Shown piece by piece: positions 28,375-37,379 of a stretch of DNA of 64,000 nucleotides. Each line of letters opens with the position of its first letter. The stretch's first letter is position 1. Below the pieces are notes generated by a model. That model searched no databases, was not told where the DNA came from, and saw only the letters and a list, made by a program, of their open reading frames with translations. Origin of the DNA: JACVRW01 sp963746825 (GTDB lineage: Bacteria > Actinomycetota > Thermoleophilia > Solirubrobacterales > Thermoleophilaceae); contig CAVVCU010000007.1 in NCBI GenBank assembly GCA_963746825.1, forward strand, positions 372,001 to 436,000. The letters are read 5' to 3'. A program made the position numbers and the translations under genes.

Positions 28375-29349
28375 ATGTCACTCTGGGCCCAGTACCGCCG
28401 CGCGGGCGCCGACGCCCCCTTTGCCGACCCCGGCCGCGATCACGACGCTCCGATGGAGGGCTACTACTGGCGCTTCGTCGACGCCGCCCGCGAGCAGGTG
28501 CTCGTGGTGCTCTGCGGGGCATGCCGCGGTCCGGACGGGCGCTGGGCGCTCGTGGCGCTGGCGCATCACCCGGGGGGCGAGGTCCGGCACACGATCGCGC
28601 AGCCCGCCGCGGGCGATCCCCGGGGCTTCGGCGTGACCGCCGGAGACGTGATCGACGGCTCGCTCGACCACCTGCGCGTGCGCTTGGACGCCGACAACTG
28701 GATCGACGCTCGGCTGCATCCGGTGCTCCCGTGGCCCCGCCGGGCCTTCGGCGCCCTCGGGCCGGCCCACCTGCTCCCGGGCCTCGCTCAGTACTGGCAT
28801 CCGCTCCTACTCGACGCGCAGGCGAGCGGGGAGGCCTGCGTGGCCGGGCGGCGATTCGAGCTCGGCGGATCCCGGGCCTACGCCGAGAAGAACTGGGGCC
28901 CGGGCTTCGCCGGGCGCTGGTGGTGGGGGCAGGCCGGCGCGTTTCCCGACCCCAGCCTGGGCGTGGCCTTCGCCGGGGGCCGCCTTCCTCTCATGGGCGC
29001 CCAACCCGCTCCCACGGCCGTGGTCGTGCGCCTCGGCTCACAGGTGCTGGGCTTTCGCCCTCCGCTCGCCCGCGCGCGGGTGGCGGTGGGAGGAGGCGAG
29101 TGGAGGCTGCGGATGCGCTCGCCGCGCTACCGGCTCGAGCTCGCCGGCGACGCGGGCGACGCGCCGCCCCTCGTCCTGCCCGTACCGGTGCTCGGCACGC
29201 CGCGGGTGGAGATGCGCTCGCGGCAGCTGCTCGCCGGGCGCATCCACCTCCGCCTGCGCCGGGGCCGGCGCGTGCTCATCGACGCGAGCTCGCCGCTCGC
29301 CGGCCTGGAGCTCGGGGAGCCGCTTCGGCCTGGCGCACCGCCGCCGTGA
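28375..29349 (+). CDS. Tocopherol cyclase-like protein
   Basis: 324 residues of the tocopherol cyclase family. Family landmarks: MEGYYWRFVD near residue 23, AYAEKNWGPGF near residue 167 and GRWWWGQAG just after, which correspond to conserved positions of plant VTE1 and cyanobacterial homologues. That enzyme closes the chromanol ring of phytyl-benzoquinols. The methyltransferase and phytyltransferase genes close by make a full prenyl-quinol route plausible. ATG 28375 is preferred over GTG 28351; neither has a clear ribosome site. The 3' end overlaps the convergent gene by 74 bases. Confidence 0.75.
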   Translation: MSLWAQYRRAGADAPFADPGRDHDAPMEGYYWRFVDAAREQVLVVLCGACRGPDGRWALVALAHHPGGEVRHTIAQPAAGDPRGFGVTAGDVIDGSLDHLRVRLDADNWIDARLHPVLPWPRRAFGALGPAHLLPGLAQYWHPLLLDAQASGEACVAGRRFELGGSRAYAEKNWGPGFAGRWWWGQAGAFPDPSLGVAFAGGRLPLMGAQPAPTAVVVRLGSQVLGFRPPLARARVAVGGGEWRLRMRSPRYRLELAGDAGDAPPLVLPVPVLGTPRVEMRSRQLLAGRIHLRLRRGRRVLIDASSPLAGLELGEPLRPGAPPP

Positions 29350-29851
29350 GCGCCTCCGACCCCACCAGCCGCTCGAAGGGCCCGACCGCCGTCCACAGCG
29401 CCCGCAGCCGCCGCCCGGCTCCGGCGTCGACCGGCTGCACCCGTGCCTCGGACACGATCTCGGCGCCGTCGTCGCCGTTGGCCTGAGCCCAGTGGCCGAA
29501 CAGCACGCGGACCGTCCCGCTCTCGTCCCAGTCGGCAAAGGCATCGCGGCCGACCAGCGTGGGGTAGTCGCGCGTGAGGGTCCAGATGCGCCCGCACAGG
29601 CCCGACACCAGCGAGTGGGGACCCTCGTCGAGCACGGTGAAGGGATAGGAGCGAAAGAGCTCGCCGAACGTCCGCTCGCCCTCGGTGCCGGGAATCCGCC
29701 AGCGGATCAGGCGGCCGAGCGCCCGCGTGTCCGAGAGGCGTACCTTGAGGGCTGCGTTCCACAACTCCTCGGCGCCGACCCGGCCGGTGCGCCGGTGGTG
29801 CGTCTGCACGGCCGGATCCGGCAGCCAGTCGTCTAGACGCGGAAGAGCCAT
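29276..29851 (-). CDS. SRPBCC/DUF2867-like hypothetical protein
   Basis: 191 residues. Alternating strands and helices (FTVLDEGPHSLVSGLCGRIW, TVRVLFGHWAQANG) end in a helix with LRALWTAVGPFERLVGSEAL, reminiscent of small START/SRPBCC-type folds. No catalytic residues can be named. Its last 25 codons are antisense to the end of the cyclase gene. It lies inside the tocopherol-type cluster but on the other strand, so a role there is only a guess. Confidence 0.65.
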   Translation of the reverse strand: MALPRLDDWLPDPAVQTHHRRTGRVGAEELWNAALKVRLSDTRALGRLIRWRIPGTEGERTFGELFRSYPFTVLDEGPHSLVSGLCGRIWTLTRDYPTLVGRDAFADWDESGTVRVLFGHWAQANGDDGAEIVSEARVQPVDAGAGRRLRALWTAVGPFERLVGSEALTAAVRQAEAAPRAPGRRAASSRR

Positions 29852-29891
29852 CTCATTTGCCTACGCGTACCCGAACCAGGAAGGCCAAACG

Positions 29892-30695
29892 TTGCGGTTG
29901 ATACAGCACAAGAAGGAGGCGCTGTGGTTCTACCGCTTCGTCTCCCCACTCTACGACCGCTGGGTCAACCCCCTGTTCTGGACACCCCCGCTGCGCACGG
30001 AGGCCCTCACCCTGGCTCGCCTCGACGACCGCCGGCTGCGCACGCTCGACGTGGGAGCGGGCACGGGCTTCTCCACCGCCGGGGTGGTCGAGCGCGTCGA
30101 CCCCGACGCGGTGACCATGCTCGATCAGAGCCCCGACCAGCTCGGGCGGGCGGCCAAGAAGCCCGAGCTGGCGGCGTGCGCGAAGCTCCTGGGCGACGCC
30201 GAGCAGCTGCCCTTCGCGGACGACAGCTTCGACCGCTACGTGTCGTGCGGCAGCATCGAGTACTGGCCCGACCCGGCCCGCGCGATCGCCGAGGCCCACC
30301 GTGTGGTGCGCCCCGGCGGGACCGCGCTCGTGGTCGGCCCGCTGTCCCCGCCCGGCCGGCTCGCGCGGCTCGTGGCCGACGCGTGGATGCTGTTCCCCGC
30401 CGAATCGCAGTACCGCCAGTGGTTCGCCGACGCCGGCTTCGACGAGATCACCACCCTGCGACTCGGCGCCCCGTGGACGGGCGAGTCGGCCAATCCCGCC
30501 TACGCCCTGGCCATCGCGGGACGGTCGACCGAAGCGGGGCCGCCCCCCTCCGCGGCCGCGCCGGCCGAGCGAGTCGACGAGCCCTGGAGCGTGAGGCGCC
30601 TGCTTCGCTTCGGCGCCGGCGCGCTGGCCGGGGCGCTGTTCATACCGGTGGGCCTGTTCCTGAATCTGCGCGCCCGCCGGGCCCGCGCGAGCTGA
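29892..30695 (+). CDS. MPBQ/MSBQ-type SAM-dependent methyltransferase
   Basis: 267 residues. It begins LRLIQHKKEALWFYRF, the hallmark of 2-methyl-6-phytyl-benzoquinone methyltransferases. The SAM site is DVGAGTGFSTAG near residue 52, then MLDQSP and RVVRPGGTALVVGP. A hydrophobic C-terminal segment with Arg residues could anchor it to the membrane, as in the plant and cyanobacterial enzymes. TTG 29892 is chosen as start: AGGAAGG lies 8 bases upstream and the protein then begins exactly like the family. It would methylate the prenylated quinol before cyclisation. Confidence 0.82.
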   Translation: MRLIQHKKEALWFYRFVSPLYDRWVNPLFWTPPLRTEALTLARLDDRRLRTLDVGAGTGFSTAGVVERVDPDAVTMLDQSPDQLGRAAKKPELAACAKLLGDAEQLPFADDSFDRYVSCGSIEYWPDPARAIAEAHRVVRPGGTALVVGPLSPPGRLARLVADAWMLFPAESQYRQWFADAGFDEITTLRLGAPWTGESANPAYALAIAGRSTEAGPPPSAAAPAERVDEPWSVRRLLRFGAGALAGALFIPVGLFLNLRARRARAS

Positions 30696-31615
30696 TCTCT
30701 CCGCTGTCCGCCCTCTCCATCCTGTGGAGGTTCTCCCGCCCCCACACGCTGATCGTGACCGCCTTCAGCATCGTGGGCATCTACGTGATCGCGGCCTCGG
30801 TGCTGCCCGGCGTGGCGGTGGGCGACGGCCTCGGCGACCTCGCCCTGACGCTGCTGGCGGGGGCGGCGGTGAACATCTACATCGTCGGCCTCAACCAGTG
30901 CGAGGACGTGGAGATCGACCGCATCAACAAGCCGTGGCTGCCCATTGCGGCGGGCCGGCTGAGCCTGCGCGGCGCGTGGGCCATCGTCGCGGCGTGCGCC
31001 CTCCTGGCCGCCGCGATGGCCGTGAGCCAGGGGTGGGTCGAGGTGGTGGCGGTGGGCAGCGCGCTGGCCATCGGCACGGCGTACTCCGCGCCTCCGCTGC
31101 GGCTCAAGCGCTATCCGGCCCTGGCCGCGGCCAGCATCTCCCTGGTCCGCGCCTTCGTGGTCAACCTGGGCGTGTACCTGCACTTCGCGTCGTCGCTGGG
31201 CGGGCGCCCGGGGCTGAGCCCGATCCCCGACTCGATCGTCGCGCTGACCCTGTTCGTGCTCCCCTTCTCCTTCGCCATCGCCGTGCTCAAGGACGTGCCC
31301 GACGCCGAGGGCGACCGGCGCTATCGCATCGGCACGTTCACGGTCCGGCTGGGCGCCCGCGCGGCGTTTCGGATGGGCATGGCCGCTCTGGTGGCCGGCT
31401 ACCTGGGCATGGCGCTCGCCGGGCCGCTGCTCGTGGACGACGCCTCGGGCTGGGTGCTGGCCGCCGGTCACCTCGCTCTGCTCGCGGTGCTCCTGGGACT
31501 TGCCCGCGGCGTCGACCTCGACGACCCGGCCCGCTTCACCCGCTTCTACCTGCGGGTATGGGCGCTGTTCTTCGCCGAGTACCTGCTGGTGCCGGTGGCC
31601 GTGCTGGCCAACTAG
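30692..31615 (+). CDS. UbiA-family homogentisate phytyltransferase-like prenyltransferase
   Basis: 307 residues with eight to nine membrane spans. The first Asp-rich motif NQCEDVEIDRINKPWLPIAAG (positions near 65-85) and the second, KDVPDAEGDRRYRIGTFTVR, match homogentisate phytyl/solanesyl transferases closely. It condenses homogentisate with a prenyl diphosphate, the first committed step to tocopherols. No ATG, GTG or TTG fits the N-terminus. CTG 30692 overlaps the TGA of the methyltransferase as CTGA, so translation is probably coupled from a CTG start. The stop overlaps that of the convergent GH130 gene. Confidence 0.85.
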   Translation: MISPLSALSILWRFSRPHTLIVTAFSIVGIYVIAASVLPGVAVGDGLGDLALTLLAGAAVNIYIVGLNQCEDVEIDRINKPWLPIAAGRLSLRGAWAIVAACALLAAAMAVSQGWVEVVAVGSALAIGTAYSAPPLRLKRYPALAAASISLVRAFVVNLGVYLHFASSLGGRPGLSPIPDSIVALTLFVLPFSFAIAVLKDVPDAEGDRRYRIGTFTVRLGARAAFRMGMAALVAGYLGMALAGPLLVDDASGWVLAAGHLALLAVLLGLARGVDLDDPARFTRFYLRVWALFFAEYLLVPVAVLAN

Positions 31616-32550
31616 CCCGCGGGGCAGTCCAGCAGGTACTCGAGCACCTCGCCGCAGTTCGCGGTGGCCAGCCCGATGCGCGTGTCCGCCGCGCCGTAGT
31701 AGAGCGACAGTGTGTCGGACTCGTCATCGCGCACGAGACCGCAGGGGAAGACCACGTTGGGCACGTCGCCCGTGACCTCGAACTCGGCCTGCGGCCCGAG
31801 CACCCACTCCTCGGAGCGGTGCAGCACCCGGGAGGGACGCTCGAGGTCCAGCAGTGCCAGGCCCGCGCGGTAGAGGCCACCCGCCACCGTCTCGCGAACA
31901 CCGTGGTAGACGACGAGCCAGCCGTCGTCGGTCTCGAGCGGAGGCGCCCCCATGCCGATACGAGCGGAATCCCACCAACCGCCGGGCCGGCGCGACATCA
32001 CGAGCTCCGGCGTGCTCCAGCTCCTGAGGTCAAGGGAACGCGAGAGCCACACATCCGCGGTCTGCCGCGAGGTCGGGCGGTGAAAGAGCACCCATTGCCC
32101 GTCGACGCGCCGCGGCAGCAGCACCCCGTTCTTGTCCTCCGGGGTCATGGCCAGCCCCAGGCGCTCGAAGCTGCGGAAATCGGAGGTCTTGGCCAGGGAG
32201 ATCCCCGGGCCGCCGGGGCCGAAGGCGGTGTAGGTGACGATCCAGGCGTCGAGCTCGTCCACGCGCGTCACGCGCGGGTCCTCGAGCCCCCACTCCTCCT
32301 CGGGATGGCTGCCGTCATAGGCCAGCGCGGGCTCCTCGTCGACGATCCAGTTCGACGCGCCGTCGCGCGACCAAGCGCATGCGAGGTGTGAGAAGCCGCG
32401 GCGGTCCTCGGCCCGGCAAACCAAGACGGTCTGGTCCTCGAAGCGCGTGGCGCCCGCGTTCATCACGGCGTTGATCGGATAGGGCCAGCGCTCGGGAGAC
32501 AGGAGCGGGTTGCCGGGGTGCCGGGTGAAGAGCGACTCGCTAGTGGCCAC
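31612..32550 (-). CDS. GH130-type beta-mannoside phosphorylase/hydrolase family protein
   Basis: 312 residues of a five-bladed propeller. Characteristic pieces: NPLLSPERWPYPINAVMNAGA at the start, LVCRAEDRRGFSHLA, EWGLEDPRVT and the later GAPPLETDDGWLVVYHGV. GH130 enzymes act on beta-mannosides or related oligosaccharides, some by phosphorolysis. GTG 32550 lies within the end of the upstream glycosyltransferase gene. With two GT4 genes ahead in the same operon it may trim or recycle the glycan they make. The exact substrate is unknown. Confidence 0.82.
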   Translation of the reverse strand: MATSESLFTRHPGNPLLSPERWPYPINAVMNAGATRFEDQTVLVCRAEDRRGFSHLACAWSRDGASNWIVDEEPALAYDGSHPEEEWGLEDPRVTRVDELDAWIVTYTAFGPGGPGISLAKTSDFRSFERLGLAMTPEDKNGVLLPRRVDGQWVLFHRPTSRQTADVWLSRSLDLRSWSTPELVMSRRPGGWWDSARIGMGAPPLETDDGWLVVYHGVRETVAGGLYRAGLALLDLERPSRVLHRSEEWVLGPQAEFEVTGDVPNVVFPCGLVRDDESDTLSLYYGAADTRIGLATANCGEVLEYLLDCPAG

Positions 32551-33547
32551 CGAGGATCTCCTTGTACACGCGCACGTAGGACTCGACCATGCGATCGGCA
32601 CCGAAGCGCCGCAGCGCCGCCTCGCGGCACGCGGCGCGGTCGAAGGCGGCCACTCGCTCGACGGCGGCGGCCGCGCCCGCCACGTCGCCCACCAGGGCTC
32701 CGGTCACGTCTTCCTCCACGATCTCGGGCATAGAGCCGCGAGGATAGGCGACCACCGGGGTTCCACAGACCATCGCCTCCACCACCGAAAGGCCGAAGGG
32801 CTCCTCGAACGCGACCGGGTGCAGCAGGCAGGCGGCGTCCCCGAGAACGGCGGCGCGCTCACCCGGCCCCACCGAGCCGAGGTAGCGCACGCGGTCGCCG
32901 TCCACGTGCGGCTCGACCAGCTCGCGGAAGTAGCTCTCGTCCTGCACGGGCCCGCAGAGCACGAGCCGCCGGCCGGCGCGCTCGGCGATCGCGATCGCGG
33001 CATGCGTCCCCTTGTCGGGATGGATGCGCCCGAAGCACACGAGGTCCTCGCCGCCCGCCTCCGCGAACGGAAGTGGCGTGGGATCGACTCCGTGGTGGAC
33101 CGTGGCGACGTACTCCAGCTCGGCGGAGCGATCGGAGTCAGAGATGGAGACGAACGCGCTCTTCGACCGCCGGTAGGCGGGCAGGATGCGCGGCGAGGAG
33201 AAGCCGTGGATCGTGGTGACCATGGGCGTGGGGCTGAGCGCGGAGAAGGCCAGCGGCAGCCAATCGAGATGGTTGTGGATCAGGTCGAAATCGCCGGCGC
33301 GTCCCAGCGCGTGGGACACGTGCAACGCCTCCCAGACCCGTCCGTCCACATCCGGGTCCTCCGCGTAGGGGCGGGGGCAGACCCCTTCGAGCTTGGCCTG
33401 AGTGACCGAGTCGAGGGTGGCGAACAGAGTCACGTCGACCCCGAGGCCGGCCAGGCCGTCGGCCAGCAGGCCGGTCACGAGCTCCCAGGGACCGTAATGC
33501 CGCGGCGGGGTGCGCCAGGCGATCGGGCCGAGCAGCGCGATCTTCAT
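32540..33547 (-). CDS. GT4-family glycosyltransferase
   Basis: 335 residues, GT-B fold. The N-terminal domain starts MKIALLGPIAWRTPPRHYGP and holds HNHLDW. The C-terminal nucleotide-sugar domain has CFGRIHPDKGTHAAI and the E-x7-E region EEPFGLSVVEAMVCGTPVVA. It overlaps the upstream 750-residue glycosyltransferase by 4 bases and the downstream GH130 gene by 11, so the three are one operon. Donor and acceptor are unknown. Confidence 0.9.
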   Translation of the reverse strand: MKIALLGPIAWRTPPRHYGPWELVTGLLADGLAGLGVDVTLFATLDSVTQAKLEGVCPRPYAEDPDVDGRVWEALHVSHALGRAGDFDLIHNHLDWLPLAFSALSPTPMVTTIHGFSSPRILPAYRRSKSAFVSISDSDRSAELEYVATVHHGVDPTPLPFAEAGGEDLVCFGRIHPDKGTHAAIAIAERAGRRLVLCGPVQDESYFRELVEPHVDGDRVRYLGSVGPGERAAVLGDAACLLHPVAFEEPFGLSVVEAMVCGTPVVAYPRGSMPEIVEEDVTGALVGDVAGAAAAVERVAAFDRAACREAALRRFGADRMVESYVRVYKEILGGH

Positions 33548-35796
33548 TCAGGCAGCGTTGCCTTGAGCCCGGCCGCGTCGACCGCGAGCAGCGCCTGGAG
33601 GTAGGCGAGTGTCGCCTCGGCCCCCTCGTTCACGTTGACGGTCGTTTCGCCCAGCCCGTCGTGGCAGCCGCCGGTGGCGAAGTCGTAGACCGCCGTGTTG
33701 AGCCGGTTGCGGCCCAGGAACCACTCGAAGGCCCGCACGGCGCGAGAGGCCGCAGCGTCGGAACCCGTGGCCAGAAAGGCCTCGACCTGGGCCTCGGCCA
33801 GCGCCGCGGCGTTCAGCGGCTGCTCGTCGCCGGAGCCCGGGTGGGCGGTGCCTCGCGCGCGGTTGCGGTGGCCGACGTGGCGGCTGAAGGGCGTGTCGAT
33901 ACCGACCTCGGCCGAGTACCAGTCGAGTGAGCGCAGCCCCTCGCTCAACAGCTGGTCGTCGCCGAGGCTCGCCCCCGCGGCGATCAGGGCCTGAGGGAGG
34001 CGGGCGTTGTCGTAGGCGAGGAGGTCCTCGGCCCAGTACCAGTCGGGCGCGGCGTTGGCGCGCTGCTGCTCGGCCAGCCGCCCGGCCAGGTCGCCCACCA
34101 CCGCCCTGGCCTCCTCTCCCAGGTGCTCGAGACCGGCATGGGTGAGGCCGAGGATCGCGAAGGCCATGGTCCGCGGCGAGCGCTGGCGGCTCAGCGCGGG
34201 CAGCATCTCGAGCAGCAGGATCCGGCTCGGCTCGAGCAGAGCCGGGGGTGGCTGGGCGCCGACGACCTCGCCGAGCGCCCACGCCGCCCGTCCGAGGTGA
34301 TCCCCGCCGTGGGGCTCGTCGAGCCAGCGCCGGTCGTAGGACAGGAAGTTGTGCATGCCCCCGCGGTCGGAGTCCCAGGCGTGGCGCAGGAACGCGAGGC
34401 TGAGCGCCAGCATGCGGTTGTACTCCTCGGTGCCCGCGGTCTGACGCAGGCCGAGGGCCACGATGGCCAGCCGGGCAACGTCGTCGACGCAATACCCGGA
34501 GGACCGCGTGGGGATGATGCCGTTCGCGTGCTGGATGATCCCCACGTCGTCCACCAGCGTCAGCAGGTGGGACGTGCGCGCCCGCGGCAGCACGGCCGGC
34601 GGAGGCCGCCGTACGGTGGCCGGCGGACCGAGCGCGATTGCCTCGCGCAGCACCTCGGCCGTCTGCCGGCCCACCTGGGGCCACGACATCTCGTTGCCGA
34701 CCTCCCGTGCGCGCCGCCGCACACGCTCGAGACGCTCGGGGTCGTCGAGGAGGTCGTTCACCGCCTCGGCGAGCGCCTCGTGGTCGTCGAAGGGCACGAT
34801 CACGCCGGCGCCCGACCCCAGCAGGTCCTCGGCGTAGAAGTACGGGGTCGAGACCGTGGGCAGCCCGGCCACGATGGCGAAGGTCAACGCGCCCGACACG
34901 ATCTGCTCGCGCGAGCGGTAGGGGGTGAGGTAGATGGTGGTGGCTTCCAGCATCTCCGCAAGGTCCTCGACAGTCAGAAAGCGATCGTCGAAGATCACGT
35001 GCTCGCCCAGGTCGAGGTCGCGGGCCAGGCGCTCCAGCGAGAGCCGGTACTCCTCGCCGTGCTGCTTGGCGACCTCGGGATGCGTCTGGCCGGCAACCAC
35101 GTAGACGGCCTTGGGGTGGCGCTCGATGATCGCCGGCATCGCCTCGATCGCGGTCTCGATCCCCTTGCCGGGCGAGATGAGCCCGAAGGTGGCGAGTACG
35201 CAGCGGTCCTCGTCGATCGAGCGCGCGGGCTCGTCGGCGTGGCGGCGCGGCAGCCTCAGGCGCCGGCGCCCGTTGCCCTTGGGCAACAGCTCGGTCGGGC
35301 CTCCGTGGGGCACGACGCGCACCCGCTCGGGCCGGACGAGGCGTGCGTCGAGGACCATGCGCCTCGCGGTCTCGGTGAACACGCACACGAGCGTGGACAG
35401 GTCGCACAGGGCGCGCAGCGTCTCGGCCTGGCCGACGGACGGCACCGACAGCACGGTGTGCAACGTCAGCACGATCGGCTGTCGCAGCTGGCGAGCGAGC
35501 GACAGCACGTGCTCCCCGTCGGGGCCGCCGAAGATCCCGTACTCGTGCTCCACCACCACCACCTCGACGCCGCGGCGGTCGAGCAGCCGCGCGGCCGCGG
35601 AGTAGTCGCCGCGCTGATCCTGCTCGATCACCACCGCCACCTCCGGTGCCTGCTCGGCAGCGGGGTCGCGCACAATCGCGGCCAGGTCGACGGCGGTCAC
35701 GCCGTCCGCGCCCAGCAGGGCCTCACGCAGGTCGCGGGAGAAGGTGCCGATCCCGCACGCGCGCGGTGGGTAGGTGGAGACGAGAGCGACGCGCAC
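33544..35796 (-). CDS. GT4 glycosyltransferase fused to a helical C-terminal domain
   Basis: 750 residues. Residues 1-390 are a GT4 glycosyltransferase (STYPPRACGIGTFSRDLREAL, VEHEYGIFGG, FGLISPGKGIETAIEAMPAI). Residues 400-745 are a long helical region with repeated Leu/Ala-rich helices and conserved-looking stretches such as SSGYCVDDVARLAIVAL and NFLSYDRRWLDEPHGGDHLGR. This resembles an alpha/alpha toroid of the kind found in glycosidases. One protein may therefore both add and process a sugar. It is first gene of the operon with the second GT4 and GH130 genes. Confidence 0.85.
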   Translation of the reverse strand: MRVALVSTYPPRACGIGTFSRDLREALLGADGVTAVDLAAIVRDPAAEQAPEVAVVIEQDQRGDYSAAARLLDRRGVEVVVVEHEYGIFGGPDGEHVLSLARQLRQPIVLTLHTVLSVPSVGQAETLRALCDLSTLVCVFTETARRMVLDARLVRPERVRVVPHGGPTELLPKGNGRRRLRLPRRHADEPARSIDEDRCVLATFGLISPGKGIETAIEAMPAIIERHPKAVYVVAGQTHPEVAKQHGEEYRLSLERLARDLDLGEHVIFDDRFLTVEDLAEMLEATTIYLTPYRSREQIVSGALTFAIVAGLPTVSTPYFYAEDLLGSGAGVIVPFDDHEALAEAVNDLLDDPERLERVRRRAREVGNEMSWPQVGRQTAEVLREAIALGPPATVRRPPPAVLPRARTSHLLTLVDDVGIIQHANGIIPTRSSGYCVDDVARLAIVALGLRQTAGTEEYNRMLALSLAFLRHAWDSDRGGMHNFLSYDRRWLDEPHGGDHLGRAAWALGEVVGAQPPPALLEPSRILLLEMLPALSRQRSPRTMAFAILGLTHAGLEHLGEEARAVVGDLAGRLAEQQRANAAPDWYWAEDLLAYDNARLPQALIAAGASLGDDQLLSEGLRSLDWYSAEVGIDTPFSRHVGHRNRARGTAHPGSGDEQPLNAAALAEAQVEAFLATGSDAAASRAVRAFEWFLGRNRLNTAVYDFATGGCHDGLGETTVNVNEGAEATLAYLQALLAVDAAGLKATLPE

Positions 35797-35840
35797 GGGG
35801 CGCCGAGTCTATGCGGGGCCCGGGCCGCCCCGGATGCGCC

Positions 35841-36248
35841 TCAGTCCTGTGTTCGCTCGAGCACGACCACGGGGATCTCGCGGTCGGTCTTCTTCTGGTA
35901 CTCGTCGTAGTCGGGCCAGACCGCGGTCATGGTGCGCCACATCTCGGGCCGCTCGTCCGGCGTGGCCGTGCGCGCCCGGGTGCGAAAGCGGTCGGCCCTG
36001 ACCTGCACCTCGGTGTCGGCGTTCTGGTCGAGATTGAGGTACCACGCCGGGTGGCTGTCGTTCCCGCCGTCGGAGGCCACCACGAGCAGATCGTCGCCGA
36101 AGGGCTGGTAGATCAGCGGCGTGGGCTTCGACTCGCCGGAGCGCCGGCCCATGGTCCAGAGGATCAGCGCGGTCGTTCCCTGCCAGTCGTGGCCCTCCTC
36201 GCCGTCGGTCGCCACATAACGGTCAACGTGTTCCTTTCCGAAGAGCAT
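35841..36248 (-). CDS. Deazaflavin (F420)-dependent nitroreductase-family protein
   Basis: 135 residues, Ddn/FDOR-A type split-barrel. Motifs: TALILWTMGRRSGESKPTPL, VVASDGGNDSHPAWYLNL, the region that binds the deazaflavin, and a final VVVLER strand. These proteins use reduced F420 to reduce quinones or nitro compounds, and are an actinobacterial and chloroflexal hallmark. A stand-alone gene between the glycosyltransferase operon and the winged-helix gene. Confidence 0.85.
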   Translation of the reverse strand: MLFGKEHVDRYVATDGEEGHDWQGTTALILWTMGRRSGESKPTPLIYQPFGDDLLVVASDGGNDSHPAWYLNLDQNADTEVQVRADRFRTRARTATPDERPEMWRTMTAVWPDYDEYQKKTDREIPVVVLERTQD

Positions 36249-36258
36249 GGGCGAGAAT

Positions 36259-37333
36259 CTAGTGGGCCGTCTCCAGCGTCGCCGGGAGCTGCATGAAGCG
36301 GCCGAAACGCTCGACCACCGCGTCCAGCGCCGTCCTCTCCCCGGCGCTCAGATCGGTGAACAGCGTGGCCTCGATACGCGCGGCCCGGGGCGAGATTTCC
36401 CGCTTCCAGCTGCCCACGGTCAGGCCGTCGATCACGATCGGGCGGCTCAGCATCCCTTCGCGCGGCGGCGTGCGCGCCATCACCAGGCGCAGGTCCTTGT
36501 GGTAGCCCATCCCGATCTCGTCGTACATGGGGATCAGGAAGGCGCCTGTGGGCGGCGTGGCGTCACCGATCGGCTCCTCGGAGATCCAGGTCGTGCCGTC
36601 GTCGGTCTCGGCGTGCAGCTGGTCCTCCACCATGCCCAGGCCGGTCCTGGCGTCCTTCAGGGTGAGCCCCGACCAGACGCTGAGGTCCTTGATAGTGGCC
36701 GGCCCGCGGCTGCGAAAGAAGCGCAGCGCGAGCTCGGCCAGCGCCTCGTCGCGAGTGAGCTCGCGCGCCGCGGGAACGCGGTCCTCGAAGGCGGCGTAGG
36801 TGTGTTGCCGGCCTCGCCGTGGCCCGCTGCAGATCACGGCCTCGAGCTCGGCGTGCATGAGGATGTAGCCCAGGCGCAGGCCGTCGGCCTCGATCCCCTC
36901 GTCAACCAGAGCCTTCTGCAGCTCGGGGCGGATGAGCGCCCGCTGACCGCCCAGGGCCCGGGCGATGATCTCATCGGCGCGTTCGAACGTGTCCTCGGAG
37001 AGGGCCAGCTTGCGGTACATGTAGCGGTTGGCCGCGTGTACGCGCGGCGCGCTGAGGGGCAACATCCAGCGCAGGTCGGCCGGGGTCACGAAGTGCCAGG
37101 TCGGTCGCAGGATGTGGGTGCGCAGGATGTCGCCGCGCGCCACGGCGTCCTCCACGGCGGCGTCGGTACAGCTCTCGACCCGCTCGGCGATCGACCACTT
37201 CGCCTCGGCGTACTCCTGTGCCTGCACGGCCCCGAGCCAGCGCACGGCCTCGGCCGGGCTTGGTCAGATGACCCGAGGCCAGGCGCTGTGTGTGAAGCCG
37301 TCGCTGGACGATCGCGAGCGGGTCGCGGGGCAC
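36259..37333 (-). CDS. Winged-helix DNA-binding (AlkX/YcaQ-like) family protein (frameshifted)
   Basis: About 357 residues after repair. The N-terminus PLAIVQRRLHTQRLAS lies in one frame, and WLGAVQAQEYAEAKWSIAER onward in another. Removing one G near 37255-37260 joins them as TKPAEAVRWLGAVQAQ. The family (HTH_42) has several winged helices; relatives include DNA interstrand cross-link glycosylases with a QxQ active site, and here VQAQEYA holds the equivalent Gln-x-Gln. GTG 37333 is the start. DNA repair is plausible, but many actinobacterial relatives are uncharacterised. Confidence 0.78.
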
Positions 37334-37379
37334 CGCCCGACCCTAGTGGCGCGCCCGGACCCGCCTGCGATCGCTCGCG

